DNA of 64,000 nucleotides from Hoplostethus atlanticus. Lineage: Eukaryota; Chordata; Actinopteri; Trachichthyiformes; Trachichthyidae. Under the pieces are notes generated by a model that did not search any database, was not told the DNA's origin, and worked only from the letters and a program-made list of their open reading frames with translations. The translations under genes and the position numbers were made by a program. Below, piece after piece: positions 1-12,415 of this stretch. Every line of letters starts with the position of its first letter. Within the stretch, counting starts at the first letter, position 1. The stretch spans positions 3,560,001-3,624,000 of the forward strand of contig JAXDDX010000042.1 in assembly GCA_034670405.1 (NCBI GenBank). Direction: 5' to 3'.

Positions 1-51
1 TGAGGGTTTTTTTAAAGTTTTTTTTTAAGGTAGTTATACATGACTGTATGT

Positions 52-930
52 ATGCACACTGATTCATTCAACACTGTGGCATTACATTGTCAATATAATA
101 TATATTATATTGTATTATATGTCTTATATTATATTTTTCTGTCCATGTTTAAAAGATGTGATCGTGACTGTCACCCACATAAGTTAAGAATAACATAACT
201 TATTCAGTCACTGTCAATTTTGCCTCAATGAATTCACATTTACAGTACCTACTTTACTGTTGATCTGTAATAATGCAGCTACACATTGATGTCAATCACT
301 CATGGTATACAATTTGATGTAGTTATCATGTGTATGCAGAATGCCTTGGGCGTGTGTCACATGTGTCCCTAAATGTTGTGTGTTTATTTTTTATTGTGAG
401 GTGGAATGTTGTGTGTTTTCTGGTGTTTATCATTTATTTAATGTGTATAGTAACATGTATTCCTGTTCTTTTGTAATTGTTGTCTCATTATTGTCTTATA
501 TTGTCTTAATATATATTATATTGTCAATATAACTGTAATAGTCTAATAGTACTGCAATAGTACTTGTTGTGCTGAAGTCTTGTGCTCCTTTACTCCTTTA
601 TGCCAAGCACGTCTTCCCAATTATTCATGGTTTATTTCACTGTGCATGAGTGATATACAATATGTACTGTATGTATGCACACTGATAACATTCAACAATG
701 TGGCATAGTGAATCACCAGTGCTGTTTCACTGTGTATCATTGTGTAACATGTGTCCCTAAATGTTGTGTGTTTATTTTTTATTGTGAGGTGGCATGTTGT
801 GTGTTCCCTGGTGTTTATCATTTATTTAATGTATATAGTTACATTTATTCCTGTTTTTAAGTTAAGAATAACATATTGCCTCATTGTATTCACATGTACA
901 GTACCTACTTTACTGTTGCTTTATATCCAA
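52..930. repeat. Diverged dispersed repeat, internally duplicated
   Basis: Blocks recur inside this stretch: the block around 52-85 recurs near 670-710, the block at 356-450 recurs at 748-840, and the block at 183-262 recurs at 862-918. The order of blocks differs between the two units. Much of 120-510 also reappears as reverse complement at 20967-21233 and 21688-21743. There it encloses recombinase-like exons that are absent here. No coding capacity is convincing. I read it as non-coding repeat or intron sequence of a multicopy gene or transposon family; the family is unknown. Confidence 0.7.
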
Positions 931-1003
931 CATATATAAACATACATAACAAACATAACTAAAAATGTTTTAGCATTGCAAAATAGTAGGATTAAATCTG
1001 CAG

Positions 1004-1922
1004 ATGGACGTCCAAGCAGCATATGACAAACTTCTCAAAACGCACCCAGTGACTCTGGCTGCGGTCGCGCCAGATAAGACTGTGCGCTCAGAGACGTCAC
1101 CCACATTTCACCGGAAGCTGTACGAGCGTTGGCTGAAGGCGCAGATGAAACTGCGCGTCCAGCATGTTGTCTGAGTATTTTTTTTTTTTTTTTTTTTACA
1201 ATATTTAATAACATTTTCACCAAGTAGCAATGCTATGTACATGATTCAAAGTTGTCAATTATAGTTTTCTTAACTAACAAAACCTTTCAATTTTTCTTGA
1301 CAGCACACTTCTGCCGATGTCTCCCGACGGAAAACCGGGTCAGCGCCTGGATCGAAAAGCAGGGCTGGAAGAGCAACGTCCCCGCCGCTGCCCGGATCAT
1401 CAACGGGTGGAAGCCCTCAGGATCTGTGGACACGGTTATGAACTCTGCACCTCACCAAGTCACAGAAGTGGAGAGGACTTCTGGTGACTGAAATCGAAGG
1501 CAAGGGCAAGGGCGTGATTGCAACCTGGAGATTTCAGGCTGGTGAGGTGGTCTGTGACTACCATGGACAGGTCGCCACAGGCAAAGAGGGCGACAGAATA
1601 CACAGCAGCACCAGTGAGGAGGAGACTGGATACATGTTCTTCTTTCCAGGCAACAAAGGGCAGAGGATGTGCATCGATGCACACTCGGCTTCCTGTGAGT
1701 GCCACCCAGGAATGCAGACTTTTGGGCGGCTGATAAACCACTCCAGGAAAAGGTTCAACTTGAGACCCAGGCTATACACAGTGGACACAGGTGGGGAGGA
1801 GACGGATGTCATTCTCTTCATTGCAAATAAGAACATTGACGTGAACGAAGAACTGCTTTTTTGATTACGGAGTGGCGAGGAAGTTGTTCAGAGGAGAGGG
1901 TGTAGACCTTAATTGGCTCTAA
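1004..1922 (+). pseudogene. SET-domain (KMT5A/SET8-like) methyltransferase pseudogene
   Basis: Two exon-like pieces are visible. The first (1004-1174) follows an AG, encodes MDVQAAYDKLLKTHPV and onward for 56 codons, then reaches TGA immediately before a GT donor. The second starts after the AG at 1302-1303. Its first frame contains RVSAWIEKQGWKSN; the frame then shifts to a SET domain with GKGKGVIATW, EVVCDYHG, GRLINHS and ANKNIDVNEELL. The expected end (DYG, then a short tail to TAA at 1920-1922) is one frame away, after an extra T in a T run near 1857-1863. SET domains transfer methyl from S-adenosylmethionine to lysine; GRLINHS and the EEL..DYG block form the cofactor and lysine sites. 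At least two frameshifts make this copy inactive as read. Sequencing error in the homopolymer is possible. Confidence 0.75.
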
Positions 1923-2900
1923 ATCATATGCCACCAGCAGCCTGCCCTGACATTTAGCCTTGAACGGGATTTATGCCTGTATGCCTGTATACAGCAAGGA
2001 AAGAAAAGACATGAAGGTGAAGCATATCACTCCACTCCACTCCACCGCTGGAGGATGGTGGTGGTGGCAAACTTTGTATGTTGTGGAAGAAGCAGTTGTA
2101 GGCGAGTTGGCTGAAAAACCCTCTCCTTTATTTTGTGTTGATTTTATTTTAATTAAATACATTTTTTACTTTTTATTAAAAGATTGTGTGCTTCTTTCAA
2201 TTATAGATGTCATTTGTTTCAAATATCCACATGAAAACACATATATGTAGACTCTACAAAGATCAACAACAGGACACAGGACACAGGACACTTTTAATTT
2301 GGCATAAGGACAGGCCTGCAAATTAAGCCATTTTTAAATGAGAAACAGAAATATTGATTCATATTAATTCAAGCTGCTTCACACAAACTATAGGGCCAAT
2401 TCTTGTCATTCTTCTTCCTTGCTCCTGTGGACCTGCCAAACAAGAAGAAAAATGCCAATAAGATATATTCTACAATATATTGACTACAGAACATTAAATC
2501 AAACATACTTATTAATTTTCAAATCAATGTATTAACTGAAGTAGGTGCAGTTGGGAGAGACGTGGAAATTGGCTTTATTTAGTTTATGCTCTATTCAGCA
2601 CATGCAGTAAGAGACTCTGGAAACATCTGAAAATCTAAACAACCAAATGAGTAAATGCAAATTAAATTTGGTGGATACACAGAGGTCAAAGGTTATAGAA
2701 ATCAGCAGACCAAGAGCTTTAACTTTTCATTAGCTACAGGACATGTTAGGCATGTCCAGGAATGTGTTTATTTTATTTTAACTTGATTATACTTTTTTTT
2801 TTTTTTTACAAGTAACTATATTCTGTCACCCCTTACTCAGTTTGGGAGCCATCGTCACTGATGTTTCAACTCTCAGCTTGAGTAAGTGACCGGTGAATGT
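1923..2900. other. Non-coding stretch with one possible small exon
   Basis: AT-rich sequence without a clear gene. A short direct triplication of an ACAGGAC-like unit lies near 2271-2291. A motif around 2672-2697 (ATACACAGAGGTCAAAGGTTATAG) is repeated at 8321-8347, so it belongs to a dispersed repeat. Confidence 0.5.
2369..2432 (-). other. Possible terminal exon
   Basis: On the minus strand a good acceptor (pyrimidine-rich, ending GGCAG) precedes a 64-nt segment. In one phase it reads STGARKKNDKNWPYSLCEAA and then TGA. It lies downstream of the minus-strand exon chain at 3881-6909, but that chain already has its own stop and poly(A) signals. It would therefore be an alternative or unrelated exon. 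Support is splice signal plus protein-like composition only. Confidence 0.2.
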
Positions 2901-2967
2901 TACCTGTAATAGGTGGAGGTTTTTTCCACATTTTATGCTACTTATACTTCCACTCGTCCTCATGACA

Positions 2968-3121
2968 GACTAAAACGATCTCTGTCCACACGTTATAGCA
3001 CCGTTTCAGAAAGTATCTCCGTCCAAAAAACGCATATCATGTTACCATTCACCTACACTGGGCATGCGCGTGCCGGTGTAAACAGGAAGCAGATTGTCTG
3101 CTCTGCTTAGTCGCAGAAAAT
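2968..3121 (+). repeat. Inverted repeat copy A (partner at 15438-15590)
   Basis: About 153 bp are nearly identical, in opposite orientation, to 15438-15590. The shared part runs from ACTAAAACGATC to GTCGCAGAAAAT. The two copies face each other across 12 kb. They could be two insertions of one MITE-like repeat or remnants of the ends of a large composite element. Outside the shared part the flanks differ. Confidence 0.75.
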
Positions 3122-3169
3122 CAGCAAGGGCTGGATCAAATCGTGGCATTGGCAGCTAGCAGTGGCACT

Positions 3170-3462
3170 TCCGGTGGCAGCTGGAGCTGCCACTGACCTG
3201 TCGCTGTTTGTGGCATCTGCCACTGACCTGCCACGGTACCTGCCGCTGTTTATATGGCACATATTCTTTTTATTTTAGTGTTATTATTTTGTTTAGCTGC
3301 CACTGACCTGCCACGCTAGGTGCCGCTGTATATATGGCACATATTGTTTTTATTTTATTATTTTCTTCATTATTGATTTTTTAATTTTCATTATTCTTTA
3401 TTTATTATCTGCCACGTTAGGTGCCGCTGTTTGTGGCATCTGCCACTGACCTGCCATGGGCT
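3170..3462. repeat. Minisatellite-like repeat (TGCCACTGACCTGCCAC family)
   Basis: The phrase TGCCACTGACCTG(C/T)C recurs four to five times, alternating with GGTGCCGCTGTTTGTGGCA or a TATATGGCACATATT spacer. The longer units are separated by AT-rich filler. No coding potential. Confidence 0.7.
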
Positions 3463-3842
3463 GCATAGCCTAAACTTTCTTTCACTGTTTGTCCTGTCTG
3501 TCTCAACAGCACACTTGTTTGGGAGAGGCAGTAGTAAGAAGAACCTCATGTAAAGCTTGATCTTCATCATTCCAGCTGTTGTAAACTACAGATGACCAAT
3601 CACAGATATAGACCCCAAACATGTGTATATATATAGCCTACTAGTCTAGGTGACCTCTACATTTCTCAGTGCATCACAGGATTCTAATTTAAAATCATGT
3701 ACTAAGGGCTTTCTATCAGTGAATATATTTAAAAAAAATAAAATCTGTTATTCAGTTAATACAGTCATGACTTTCAGATGGTGCACTACATGGGAAAAAG
3801 GTCACAGTAATGAAGACACTATTCAGCCGTTGTTGTTCACTC

Positions 3843-3860
3843 TTTATTCACCCCTTTATT
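3843..3860 (-). promoter_or_regulatory. Two poly(A) signals
   Basis: On the minus strand AATAAA occurs at 3860-3855 and again at 3848-3843, 20 to 40 bases past the last stop of the exon chain above. The position is right for the 3' end of that transcript. Confidence 0.6.
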
Positions 3861-3880
3861 AAATATTTCACAAGGATGAG

Positions 3881-6800
3881 TCAGGCTTCCTCAAATCTTG
3901 TGAAAACTTTGTAATTTCTTTTGTCCACAAGTTCTGAGCAGAACTTCTCACAGTCCTTTTGTTTTTCAAAAACAAAAGTGAAAAGTTCCGCTGGAGAACC
4001 CTCATCATCATCACCATCCCAGCTTTGCAGGTCCTGTAGGGTTTATTTTTCCTCCTCTTTGTCCATCGAAAGGACAGCGGGAAGTTTAAGTCCTCCTTCA
4101 AATTTTGTGTTGCGGCACCAGTCAGCTGCCGCCCTGGTATCTCTCAAAATAATGTTTTCCTGCAGTAAAGAATAAAATGTGGTCAAAGTATTTAGTGTAT
4201 ATGATGTTGTTCCCAACTAATGCTTCAAACTCGTAGAGTACATTTACAGTACATCATTAACAAATAGATTATATTTTGTAACTACGAATGTTGTCTTTAT
4301 CAACATTTGTGTCATTCAACACCTTAAAGTCAAATCTCTATTTACAGAAATAAGCAATGGGTATGTGATTGAATGAACAAACACTAACACTAAGTGGATT
4401 CCATCGAGAGCCTTTCAAACTAAATGGCAGTATATAATCAGATCTACCTTCATTGTTAATGTAAATGAATACTTAAAGCAAATGGTTGCAACAAATCTCT
4501 AGCCAGAGCTTGATCAATACGCACCAAGTACCACTGTTATTAATTGTGTCCTATGCACAAAAGCTGCTTCATGTTACAGTAGTGAAGTGATGCTGTATTG
4601 TCTTATGATCAAGCAACAGACAATACCTTCATATGATACATCTTATGTGAAAGGCTAAATTACATTCATAAGGTTCTTTATGTTCACTGTTTTTTTATTT
4701 CCTGCTGTGAACTGTTTTGTGTTGTTTAACTGGGACAAATTTTTTAATTTATTAATTAAAAAATATATAATTCATTCATGTACCAGGTTTATATTCAGCT
4801 CCATTGTTATTCCTTTACATGCACGCAATGCATATAAAATAATCTGCCAAAATTTACAGATATCTATCCAAGCCTCAAGGGTCATAATTTCATATTTAGG
4901 AAGTTCTGATGTTTGTGAATGTGGTGTATGGCTCCTACCATTAGGTGTCGCCCTTGAGCTTGGGTTTGAAAATGTCTTTCCTGTTCTGTGCTTTCTGTGT
5001 CACCTGTTGTCATTTCTGCAGCTCTGGAAAAAAACAAAATCCATCTGTAAATGAACCGGTGCCACATTCCATCATTACAGTTATGTAAACTTGACCTGCA
5101 AAACCACTATATGCCACGACTGGCAGAATGGATTTAGTGATGTTGCACATAGGCATGTACAGCCACAACGCAAACAATGTCCTGTACCTTTTCGTTTCCT
5201 TGGAAGATGTGCTCTTCAGAAGCACAGATTCTGCTTGGTATCGGCACACGTTGCTGTTGCTTTGCAACCACAGAATCAAAACCTACAAAGAAATAAATCA
5301 ATAATAATAAAAAGCATGTGAAAAATTGACAGCTTTAACCACATTGAAGTTTTCAGTCTTGTATACATTAATGTTTTCACTTACATTGATACGTATACTT
5401 ACAGTAAGTACTGCAGTTTGGATTCTAACATCTAGAGATTACTTATACTCGAAAGTCATGCTTCCATTTTGTTGTAGTTGTGGTATATATTCTCCAAATG
5501 GTGTTCTCCAAATTCTCCAAAGTCTATTGACACTCTTAGCTCTTAGATGCCTATGCCAGTACTCACTCATTTTTTGCTGTAAATGTAATTCTTGTACTAA
5601 TAGTCTATTTGGTACACATCCTCATTGGCTCACCTCTGGCAAAATGACCTCTGTAATGAATAGCTGCTTCTCAGCTACAGTTCCGGGCACCGACAGGATT
5701 TTTTCCAGTCGCTGGATAATGTCATCTGTCTGGGGTAAGTAAAGAAGAAACATGGAAAAAACTGTTTTATAGATTAACAATACAAGACTTAAAAAGCTGT
5801 GTGAAATTGGCAAATTGTGTACTGGCATGGCAACATTTTCTCGATCTATGTATTCCCCCCAACCTCTCTCTCCCCTCTATCCCTCCCTCTTTCTCTCTCA
5901 ACCCAACCGGTTGAGGCAGATGGCCACCCACCCAGAGTCTGGTTCTGCTTGAGGTGTCTTCCCATTAAAAAGGGAATTTTTCTTGCCACTGTCACCAAAT
6001 GCTTGCTAATGGGGGAATGTTGGGTATCTGTAAATGTCAAGTGCCCTGAGATAACTCCTGTTCTGATTTGGCACTATCTAAATCAAGTTGACTTGACTTG
6101 ACTTGTTAAAAAAAAGAAATTATGATGTAAATCATTTCTATTTAGTGATATTTTGACATATTTACATCGTCCTAATCTTTTTTTTTAGCCATTAACTTTT
6201 ACTTACAAAATTACTTACTTTGGAGATACATTATTTTACAAAATGCCAATGGACACATTGCACTTGGACATATTCAGGGAAATAATGCATGGGAGGAGGC
6301 AGGTCTATGAAGCAAGTGGCATTTCTTCCCCTTTACATAACCTTAGCTATGCAGTTTTGCAGCTCAATGAGGTGTGATATCATACAATGTCATCCTTGTT
6401 TACCGTGTGCTGAATTACAGCTAAATTTGGGCCTACAAATACAATTACTTAATATGCTAAACATGTGAATTGGGATATGGAATATGTTATTAAAAAAAAC
6501 AATTTCAAGATATCTTTCAGTCACATACCATTGCTTGCAATTGTTTGAAGACCAGGAGTTGTGTGTACAAATAAGACAAAAAGAGAACACTCTACATACC
6601 TTCATGGCATTGAATAAAGTGAAATGTTCACTGTAATGTTGTCGAAGGGCTGAATCAAATCCTCTGTGTTTCCACAGATACATTCTGTTGGAGAGAACAT
6701 GCCCACTCTGCAGGTTTCCTTCCAAATCCTGTAATATTAGATGTAGATTAAGTTTTTACCAGCCTGAACTATATGTATAACTGGTGAATGCCATTTAGGT

Positions 6801-6909
6801 GACAAAACTTTGTACAGCTCAGTGTTGAAAATTTATAATGTATGTTATTACCTTTATCTCTCCATTTGTCAGAATGTCTTCTGCTTTAACAGACTCCAGG
6901 ATGTCGTCT
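3881..6909 (-). CDS. Unidentified spliced gene, six phase-consistent 3' exons
   Basis: Six minus-strand exons with AG/GT borders join in phase: 6909-6852, 6728-6600, 5729-5634, 5282-5188, 5023-4939 and 4159-3881. Recognisable peptides are DDILESVKAEDILTNGEIK, LWKHRGFDSALRQHYSEHF, TDDIIQRLEKILSVPGTVAE, LFITEVILPEVLIL, AEMTTGDTESTEQERHFQ and ENIILRDTRAAADWCRNTKF. All five junctions keep an open frame. In the last exon an in-frame TAA follows SMDKEEK. The same frame then stays open and protein-like (FVFEKQKDCEKFCSELVDKR, ending RNYKVFTRFEEA) to TGA at 3883-3881, so the TAA is either the true stop or a nonsense mutation. Two AATAAA signals follow directly. The 5' end was not found, since the first exon needs an upstream partner ending two bases into a codon. 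I do not recognise the family. It may be a host gene or a gene carried by the repeats around it. Confidence 0.6.
5900..6106 (+). mobile_element. Non-LTR retroelement 3' tail
   Basis: The segment begins near AACCGGTTGAGGCAGATGG, continues through a conserved untranslated block (AAGTGCCCTGAGATAAC, then ATTTGGCACTATCTAAAT) and ends in a TTGACTTGACTTGACTTG microsatellite. This layout is the 3' end of a common fish LINE or LINE-tailed SINE in the plus orientation, truncated at its 5' end. It sits in an intron of the minus-strand gene. The exact clade is not certain. Confidence 0.7.
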
Positions 6910-7357
6910 CTGTTTAAGACAAAAGCATTGCCTAAATTGGACGAAAATCTTTACAAGTTTTACTTTGACAACGTACACCTTGAATTACAAAATAAATCAA
7001 ATTGTAAATTGGTTATACTGTATAAAACTAGCCTGTTATCTGTTTATATGTAGAATAAACTCTTGTAGAATAATCTCTTTTGTGTAAATTACTTTAAATT
7101 TCAATATTATGGTCTTTAATTTTGGTATGTTTATTTATTTAATTGTTAAATAATTTTACACTTCTTTTTAAGGTTTTCGGTAATAATGCCTACTCCTGTG
7201 AACCCTAAATGATGTAAAAGATATTTTTCTTTAATATTAAATGTAAAGAAACTGAAAAAGATTGGACACATTAAGGGAAATTCCTCCCTAGTCTTCTTTA
7301 TCAAACACAACTATAACAATTATCACTTTGATTTCAATGGCAGCCATGGGTCTGACA

Positions 7358-7844
7358 TGTATGAGATTATTCTTACACATCTGGGATAAGGTTGCATCCA
7401 CAAAAAAAAATCCTTTGATGTCCAGTCGCCCTCCACACCAGCACACTCAAAATGCAGCCAGTTTTTGCAAGTCGTGCATTGTACCCATCGGTACTGCTTT
7501 ATGTGGTCATGGAAAACACTGGTGAAAAACCGAATTGGGACAACTTTACCAATATTCCACAATACCTTTTGAAGTACTGTCAAGTTTGTCCATTTCAAAT
7601 ATTCCAAATTGTGTTTTTCCATATAATCATAAGTGACTTAACTATAACTGACCTTGTCAACTATGTTGTGTACTGTATAAATAAAGTTGAGTTGAGTTGT
7701 TATTTGTACATACCTGCTTGTCCCAGTTGCTCGCTGGAATAAACAAGACTTTATTTTCCAGGCCAGGCAATGGCTGCTGGAGTCTGGCTTTTTTGCTTCC
7801 TTTTTTTCCATCTTTAACATTTCTTCCATGGTAGGTGGGAAGTC
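7358..7844 (-). pseudogene. PHD-finger C-terminal exons, frameshifted
   Basis: Exon 7844-7714 has an acceptor (TATCAG) and a donor (CAG|GTATGT) and reads LPTYHGRNVKDGKKGSKKAR up to FIPASNWDKQ. It joins in phase to an exon after AAAGCAG near 7488, giving NWDKQ-YRWVQCTTCKNWLHFECAG. The cysteines and histidine (C-x2-C, H-x2-C, then C-x-C) fit a PHD-type zinc finger. The last pair, FFCGC, followed by NLIPDV and a stop, is reached only if one T is removed from the nine-T run at 7402-7410 on this strand. As read, the frame shifts there. PHD fingers typically read histone tails. The upstream part of the gene is not visible. It ends with its own stop, so it seems separate from the exon chain below it. 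Confidence 0.55.
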
Positions 7845-7899
7845 CTGATAAATGTTGTTTGTAATGTGACTCTCCCTTTACCTGAGGAGTTCCATGTCT

Positions 7900-8552
7900 T
7901 TATCACTGATTTTCGAGTAAATTGTGAGTGAATCATAGATTCGAATCTCTTTGGCTATTATGCAAGAAAGAGACACAAAAAGGACCTACAGGGATGCTGT
8001 AAATCTAAGAACATAAGATTTGGGCGATCCGATCTCAAGTTAACACCTCTAAGTACAGGTAATACGTTTTGTCAATTGTACTTAGGCCACGACTAAGAAG
8101 CACTAAATTGGTAACATCATATTGTCAGTTCAAATTAACAAAATTAACACATTCTCAAAACATAAAGGGTAGTCCTCACCTCCTGTTTAAAGTTTTCTCT
8201 CTGTGTATCCAGATATCTGAAAAGCTATAATACATAGCACACTCTGGTCACTTTTGGTGAAAAGACACAGCTGTGAGGATTGTTTTCATGTACAGTTTGT
8301 TTTGTGAAGTTACATTTGAGGGATACACAGAGGTCAAAGGTTATAGCAGTTTTGTAGCAGCGATTACAGCCGAGATTCTAAGTAACTAGAGACAAAACGT
8401 TTTTTTCTACTCCACGTAGATCATAAACCCTTGAATATAAAAACGACTCATTGAAATCGATTGAGAAATGTAACCGTTATAGTGCTTTTCATCCAGAAAA
8501 ACTGCAGCTCCCCGTTTACTTGTATAACAGCTCAACCTCGTCGTCCGTTCAA
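7900..8552. other. Non-coding stretch left of the TIR transposon
   Basis: No exon with convincing borders was found. It contains the dispersed motif at 8321-8347, shared with 2672-2697. The last four bases (8549-8552, TCAA) match the four bases after 15382 and look like a target-site duplication. Confidence 0.5.
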
Positions 8553-8587
8553 GGGTGTTTCTGCATCTACGGGCACTTTTGAGTCCC
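8553..8587 (+). repeat. Left terminal inverted repeat
   Basis: A 35-bp TIR beginning GGGTGTTTCTGCATCTACGG. It differs from the right TIR at three positions. Confidence 0.75.
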
Positions 8588-9359
8588 AGCAGTGACATTT
8601 GGGATTTTTGTTAAAGTTTGTGATATGATGCTTGATAAATATATACATAGTGTTATTACACATCTTGACACAAAAAATAATTACTGAATAATGCGATTTA
8701 AGAAAATTTATGAAGCATTTTCTGGGTCCAAACACCACTTTTGTTCATGTCCCACAACTGTGGTCTCAATGTTGAGATGCGTAAAATGAACTAATTCAAT
8801 TACAATATAGAATTATTTCAAATTAAATTGTTTCATATAAATATTACATTAAAACATATTAAAGCACTTGTTTTGTTTACTGATCATTTATATGATTTTT
8901 TCATCAAAATGCACCTGTCCCTACCACGTCCTTACCACGACACTGAACAAATGCCCTATATTAAAGTTTTTTTTAAAGCCAAACAAATCTAGTTTCCATG
9001 GAAACAGAAGTTAGCAAGAGAGCACTTGGAGGACAGGGTAGGCCACCTACATTAGGGACACCTCAATTTGAAGAAAAACAAGGTAAATATCATCTTTTCT
9101 TCTGAAGTATTTATTGTGTGTCCTTACCGTACAGCTTAGTAATTGAGTATTTTTAACTAGATTTTAAAAATAAATTGATCTTACTGTTGAATTCATGTAT
9201 ATTAGATGCTAAGAGTCAAAGCTAACATAGCAAACCTTGCTATCTGCCATTTATCTGCAATGATAGCATTTCCGCAACACGTCTTTACCGCAACAGCTTT
9301 AGGTGTCACGGTAAAGACCTTGTGTCGCAGTAGAGACAAATAACTTAAGTTATATATTA

Positions 9360-10569
9360 TATTACAAATATTAAGTCTCTATTGTAAACTAAACATTAAC
9401 ATATCATTTTGGCAACCCTATGTGACCTACTGCAAGAATGAGGTCAGATAAGACCGGACAACGCCACCTTGGGAGTTTCACCCAAGGAAATATTTGTATT
9501 TTTATCACTTCAACCAATGACCAGAAGAGTTTCCACAAGACACGAGTAAGTAGGGACTGTAGAGCCAGAGATGTGATATTCAATGCCCGATGGGCAATTT
9601 ATTTCAGAATAGAGCAAATACAAAGCTGGGGATAAAGGTCGGAGTTAAAACAACAATTTTATTTTAATTAAACAATCTACTACAAGACAATATTAAAATG
9701 GGGAGGGAAAGCTAGTGAGTACTGCTGACTGCCACCAGAAATAATAATAAATGGAAGGTGGCTGACCGACTGTAGGGATCATACCTTGGACCAGGGGACC
9801 GACCGTATCACCGCCACGCGTGCTCCGGGTGTCAACATGCGCACACACACCAAACACACACACTGCAAAAGAGTGAAAAAGGGTGTCAGTGCACTGGATT
9901 AACACTAAAACAACGACATGCAGTGTGAGGGAAGAGAACCCGGTCCTGGAAGACGCCTAACGCGTACGGTCACCAGCCGCTCCAAACAAAGGAAATAAAG
10001 TAATCAAAAACAAGAGATGCAAAATGACAACAACTATCCAGTAAATAAAGAAAAACAAAATAACATTACACCGAAAACGCTGGCGCAGTCAGCATACTAT
10101 AACAATTGCCCATAAAATATATTCACGGCATACGGCGGCTACGCCGTACTACCGGCAATACACAAGTTAAGACAGCCTTTTACCCTAACATAGGTTTTAG
10201 GGAAAGCAAAGCAGCAGCGGCGATGTCCTTTACTGTAGCCCAACTCCCGCTGAGCAATGGATACCCCGAAGCAAACGTGCTATAATAGACAGCCACCCAA
10301 GGAGTTTACCCGCCAGGGAAACACAACAGCCCGTGACACCTCTCAGCAGCGATCGGCTCTACACAATGCCACGGCACAGGGAAACCAGAACTTAGGCTTA
10401 AACATAGCGCGTCTTACCTGGGGTATATATACACACTCAGTCGTAACCAAGCTAATTGCTTGATACTTCTGCCTCTCCGCCGAAAACTGTGGGGGGGGGG
10501 GGTGTGGCTGCAGGACAGCAAAACTACGGCAGCCTAGAGACGGGAGCCATTTCTACCGGTTACACCTAG
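9360..10569. other. Transposon 5' region, no gene recognised
   Basis: From about 9600 the sequence changes to a more GC-rich, CG-containing segment with an interrupted ACACAC tract (9841-9862) and a G run (10491-10501). It could be a further insertion or the promoter region. An AG at 10568-10569 lies directly before the first ATG of the transposase-like gene, so a non-coding first exon further upstream is possible. No domain is visible. Confidence 0.4.
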
Positions 10570-11460
10570 ATGAGACCAAATTCATCTACGATAAGATCAC
10601 GGAAATGCAGAGAGGAAATGAGAAAAGACCCGGATAGATACGAAGCGTATCTCCAGAAGGAAAAGGAGCGTTACAAAAAAAGAAAGGAGAATGGGCAGCT
10701 GAAGAGTGTCTCCCAACTGACGAAAAGAGAGAAAAATCTGAAAAGAAGACAGTGGAGGATAAATAAAAGAAATCAGAGGGCAAAACACAAAATACTGGAG
10801 GCCACAAATCAGTTTGTTGCTACGAACACACCACCACTATCCCCAGAGGCCTTACTTGTGAATGAAGCTGGTTATGACTTACCTGTTGCTCCTCAAGGAC
10901 CTGCTGATGTCTCCCCTAATGTGGTTGTTGCTCAGAAGAGGGGGCATAAAAAAGTGAAAAAGAGGCAATCAAAGATGTACAAAGAACTCACAGATGTAAA
11001 GTCCAAGCTGAAGAAGGCATTGGCCTCATTAGAAAAATACAGGAAGCGTTGTTTCAGGCTTTCGCAGAAGATGCACCTGACCGACTCACCCCAAACCAAA
11101 GCACGCCACCAGAGTCGCACACCCCAGCGCCAAATTAGACGGGTTTTATTGTTACATAATGCAGTTATGGCAGAGCTGAAAGAGAGTAGCAATTGACAAC
11201 CCCCAAGGAGAAGCAGATCCTTTCAAAAGTGATTGCAGGAAAGATCATTAAGAAATATTGTCTCGGAAAATATGCACATCAAGAGTTTGGGTTCTCAAAT
11301 AAGATGATGAGAGCAAACCAAGAGACCAAACTCCCTGGATTATCACAGGAAACAACAATCAAATTTGATCACCAAAGCCAATGAAACAATATTGGCACAA
11401 TTTTTTGAAAGGGATGACAACAGCAGGGCCACCACAGGAAAACGGGACACAATAACTAGA

Positions 11461-12415
11461 TTCAAGATTCAAGATTCAAGAAGTTTAATTTTCACATACA
11501 CACACGAGGTGTGTAGTGAAATGCAAAGTGGCAATGCTTAGCAGAAATGTGCAAAATAACAGGTTCACACTATTTACAATAACCAACACAATATTTACAA
11601 TGTCACAGTTTTTAAGAGCTCTATATAAAAAACAACACAATATTTACAATAAGAGCACTTTATAAAAAAAATATAGTAAAAAAAGGGAAAATTGTATGTA
11701 TAATATAATATAAATTATAAATTATGTGTAGTCTTTACCTAAGTGTGTATGTGTGCATAAGAGGGGCAGTGTGTGTGTCTTGGTGGGGGCCCTGGTGAGG
11801 TCAGAGTTCACAGTCCTGATGGCCTGAGGAAAGAAACTCTGTCTCAGTCTCTCTGTTTTGGCAGCGTGACTGCGGAGGCGCTTGCCTGACCGCAGCAGCT
11901 GAAACAGTCCGTTGTTGGGGTGGTGAGGATCCTTCATGATCCTGCAGGCTCTGGTTCTGCACCTCCTGGTGTACAAGTCCTGCAGGGTGGGGAGTGTAGT
12001 TCCAATAGTGCGCTCAGCCGAACGCACTACTCTCTGCAGAGCCTTCCTGTCCTGAGCGGAGCTGCTGCCAAACCAGGCAGTGATGCTTCCTGTCAGGATG
12101 CTCTCCACAGCTCCAGAGTAGAAGGACTGAAGGATCCTCCGGGAGACTTTAAATTTCCTCAGTTGCCTGAGGTGGTAAAGGCGCTGCCTCGCCTTCCTCA
12201 CCAGAGTGTCAGTGTGTGTGGACCATGTGAGATCTTCGGTGATGTGGACTCCCAGGTATTTATACCTGCTCACCCTTTCCACAGTATTCCCATTAATCCC
12301 CAGTGGTGAGTACGTCCTCTGTTGTTGTGTCCTCCTAAAGTCCACAATCAGCTCCTTAGTTTTGGTGACATTCAGGAGGAGGCTGTTGTCCTGGCACCAG
12401 AGTGACAGCAGCCTA
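11461..12415 (-). mobile_element. LINE 3' fragment inserted in the transposase gene
   Basis: Minus-strand 5'-truncated copy of the same LINE family as 56102-59095. It encodes the C-terminal part of the reverse transcriptase ORF ([19 protein letters not shown] to the end at GKDYT), open from about 12426 to 11722. It is followed by the 3' UTR and a TTGAATC repeat tail, seen on the plus strand as TTCAAGATTCAAGATTCAAG. ACTAGA occurs on both sides (11455-11460 and 12415-12420), consistent with a short target duplication. Removing it rejoins the transposase frame (DTITR to KQLKM). Confidence 0.85.

Noticed and set aside
341..860. Small frames with repeated cysteine-rich peptides
   Set aside because: They lie in the non-coding repeat that is duplicated inside this region and at 20967-21233.
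3881..6909. Naming the unknown gene as SMCHD1 or a PWWP-domain protein
   Set aside because: Resemblance from memory was vague and not supported by a diagnostic motif.
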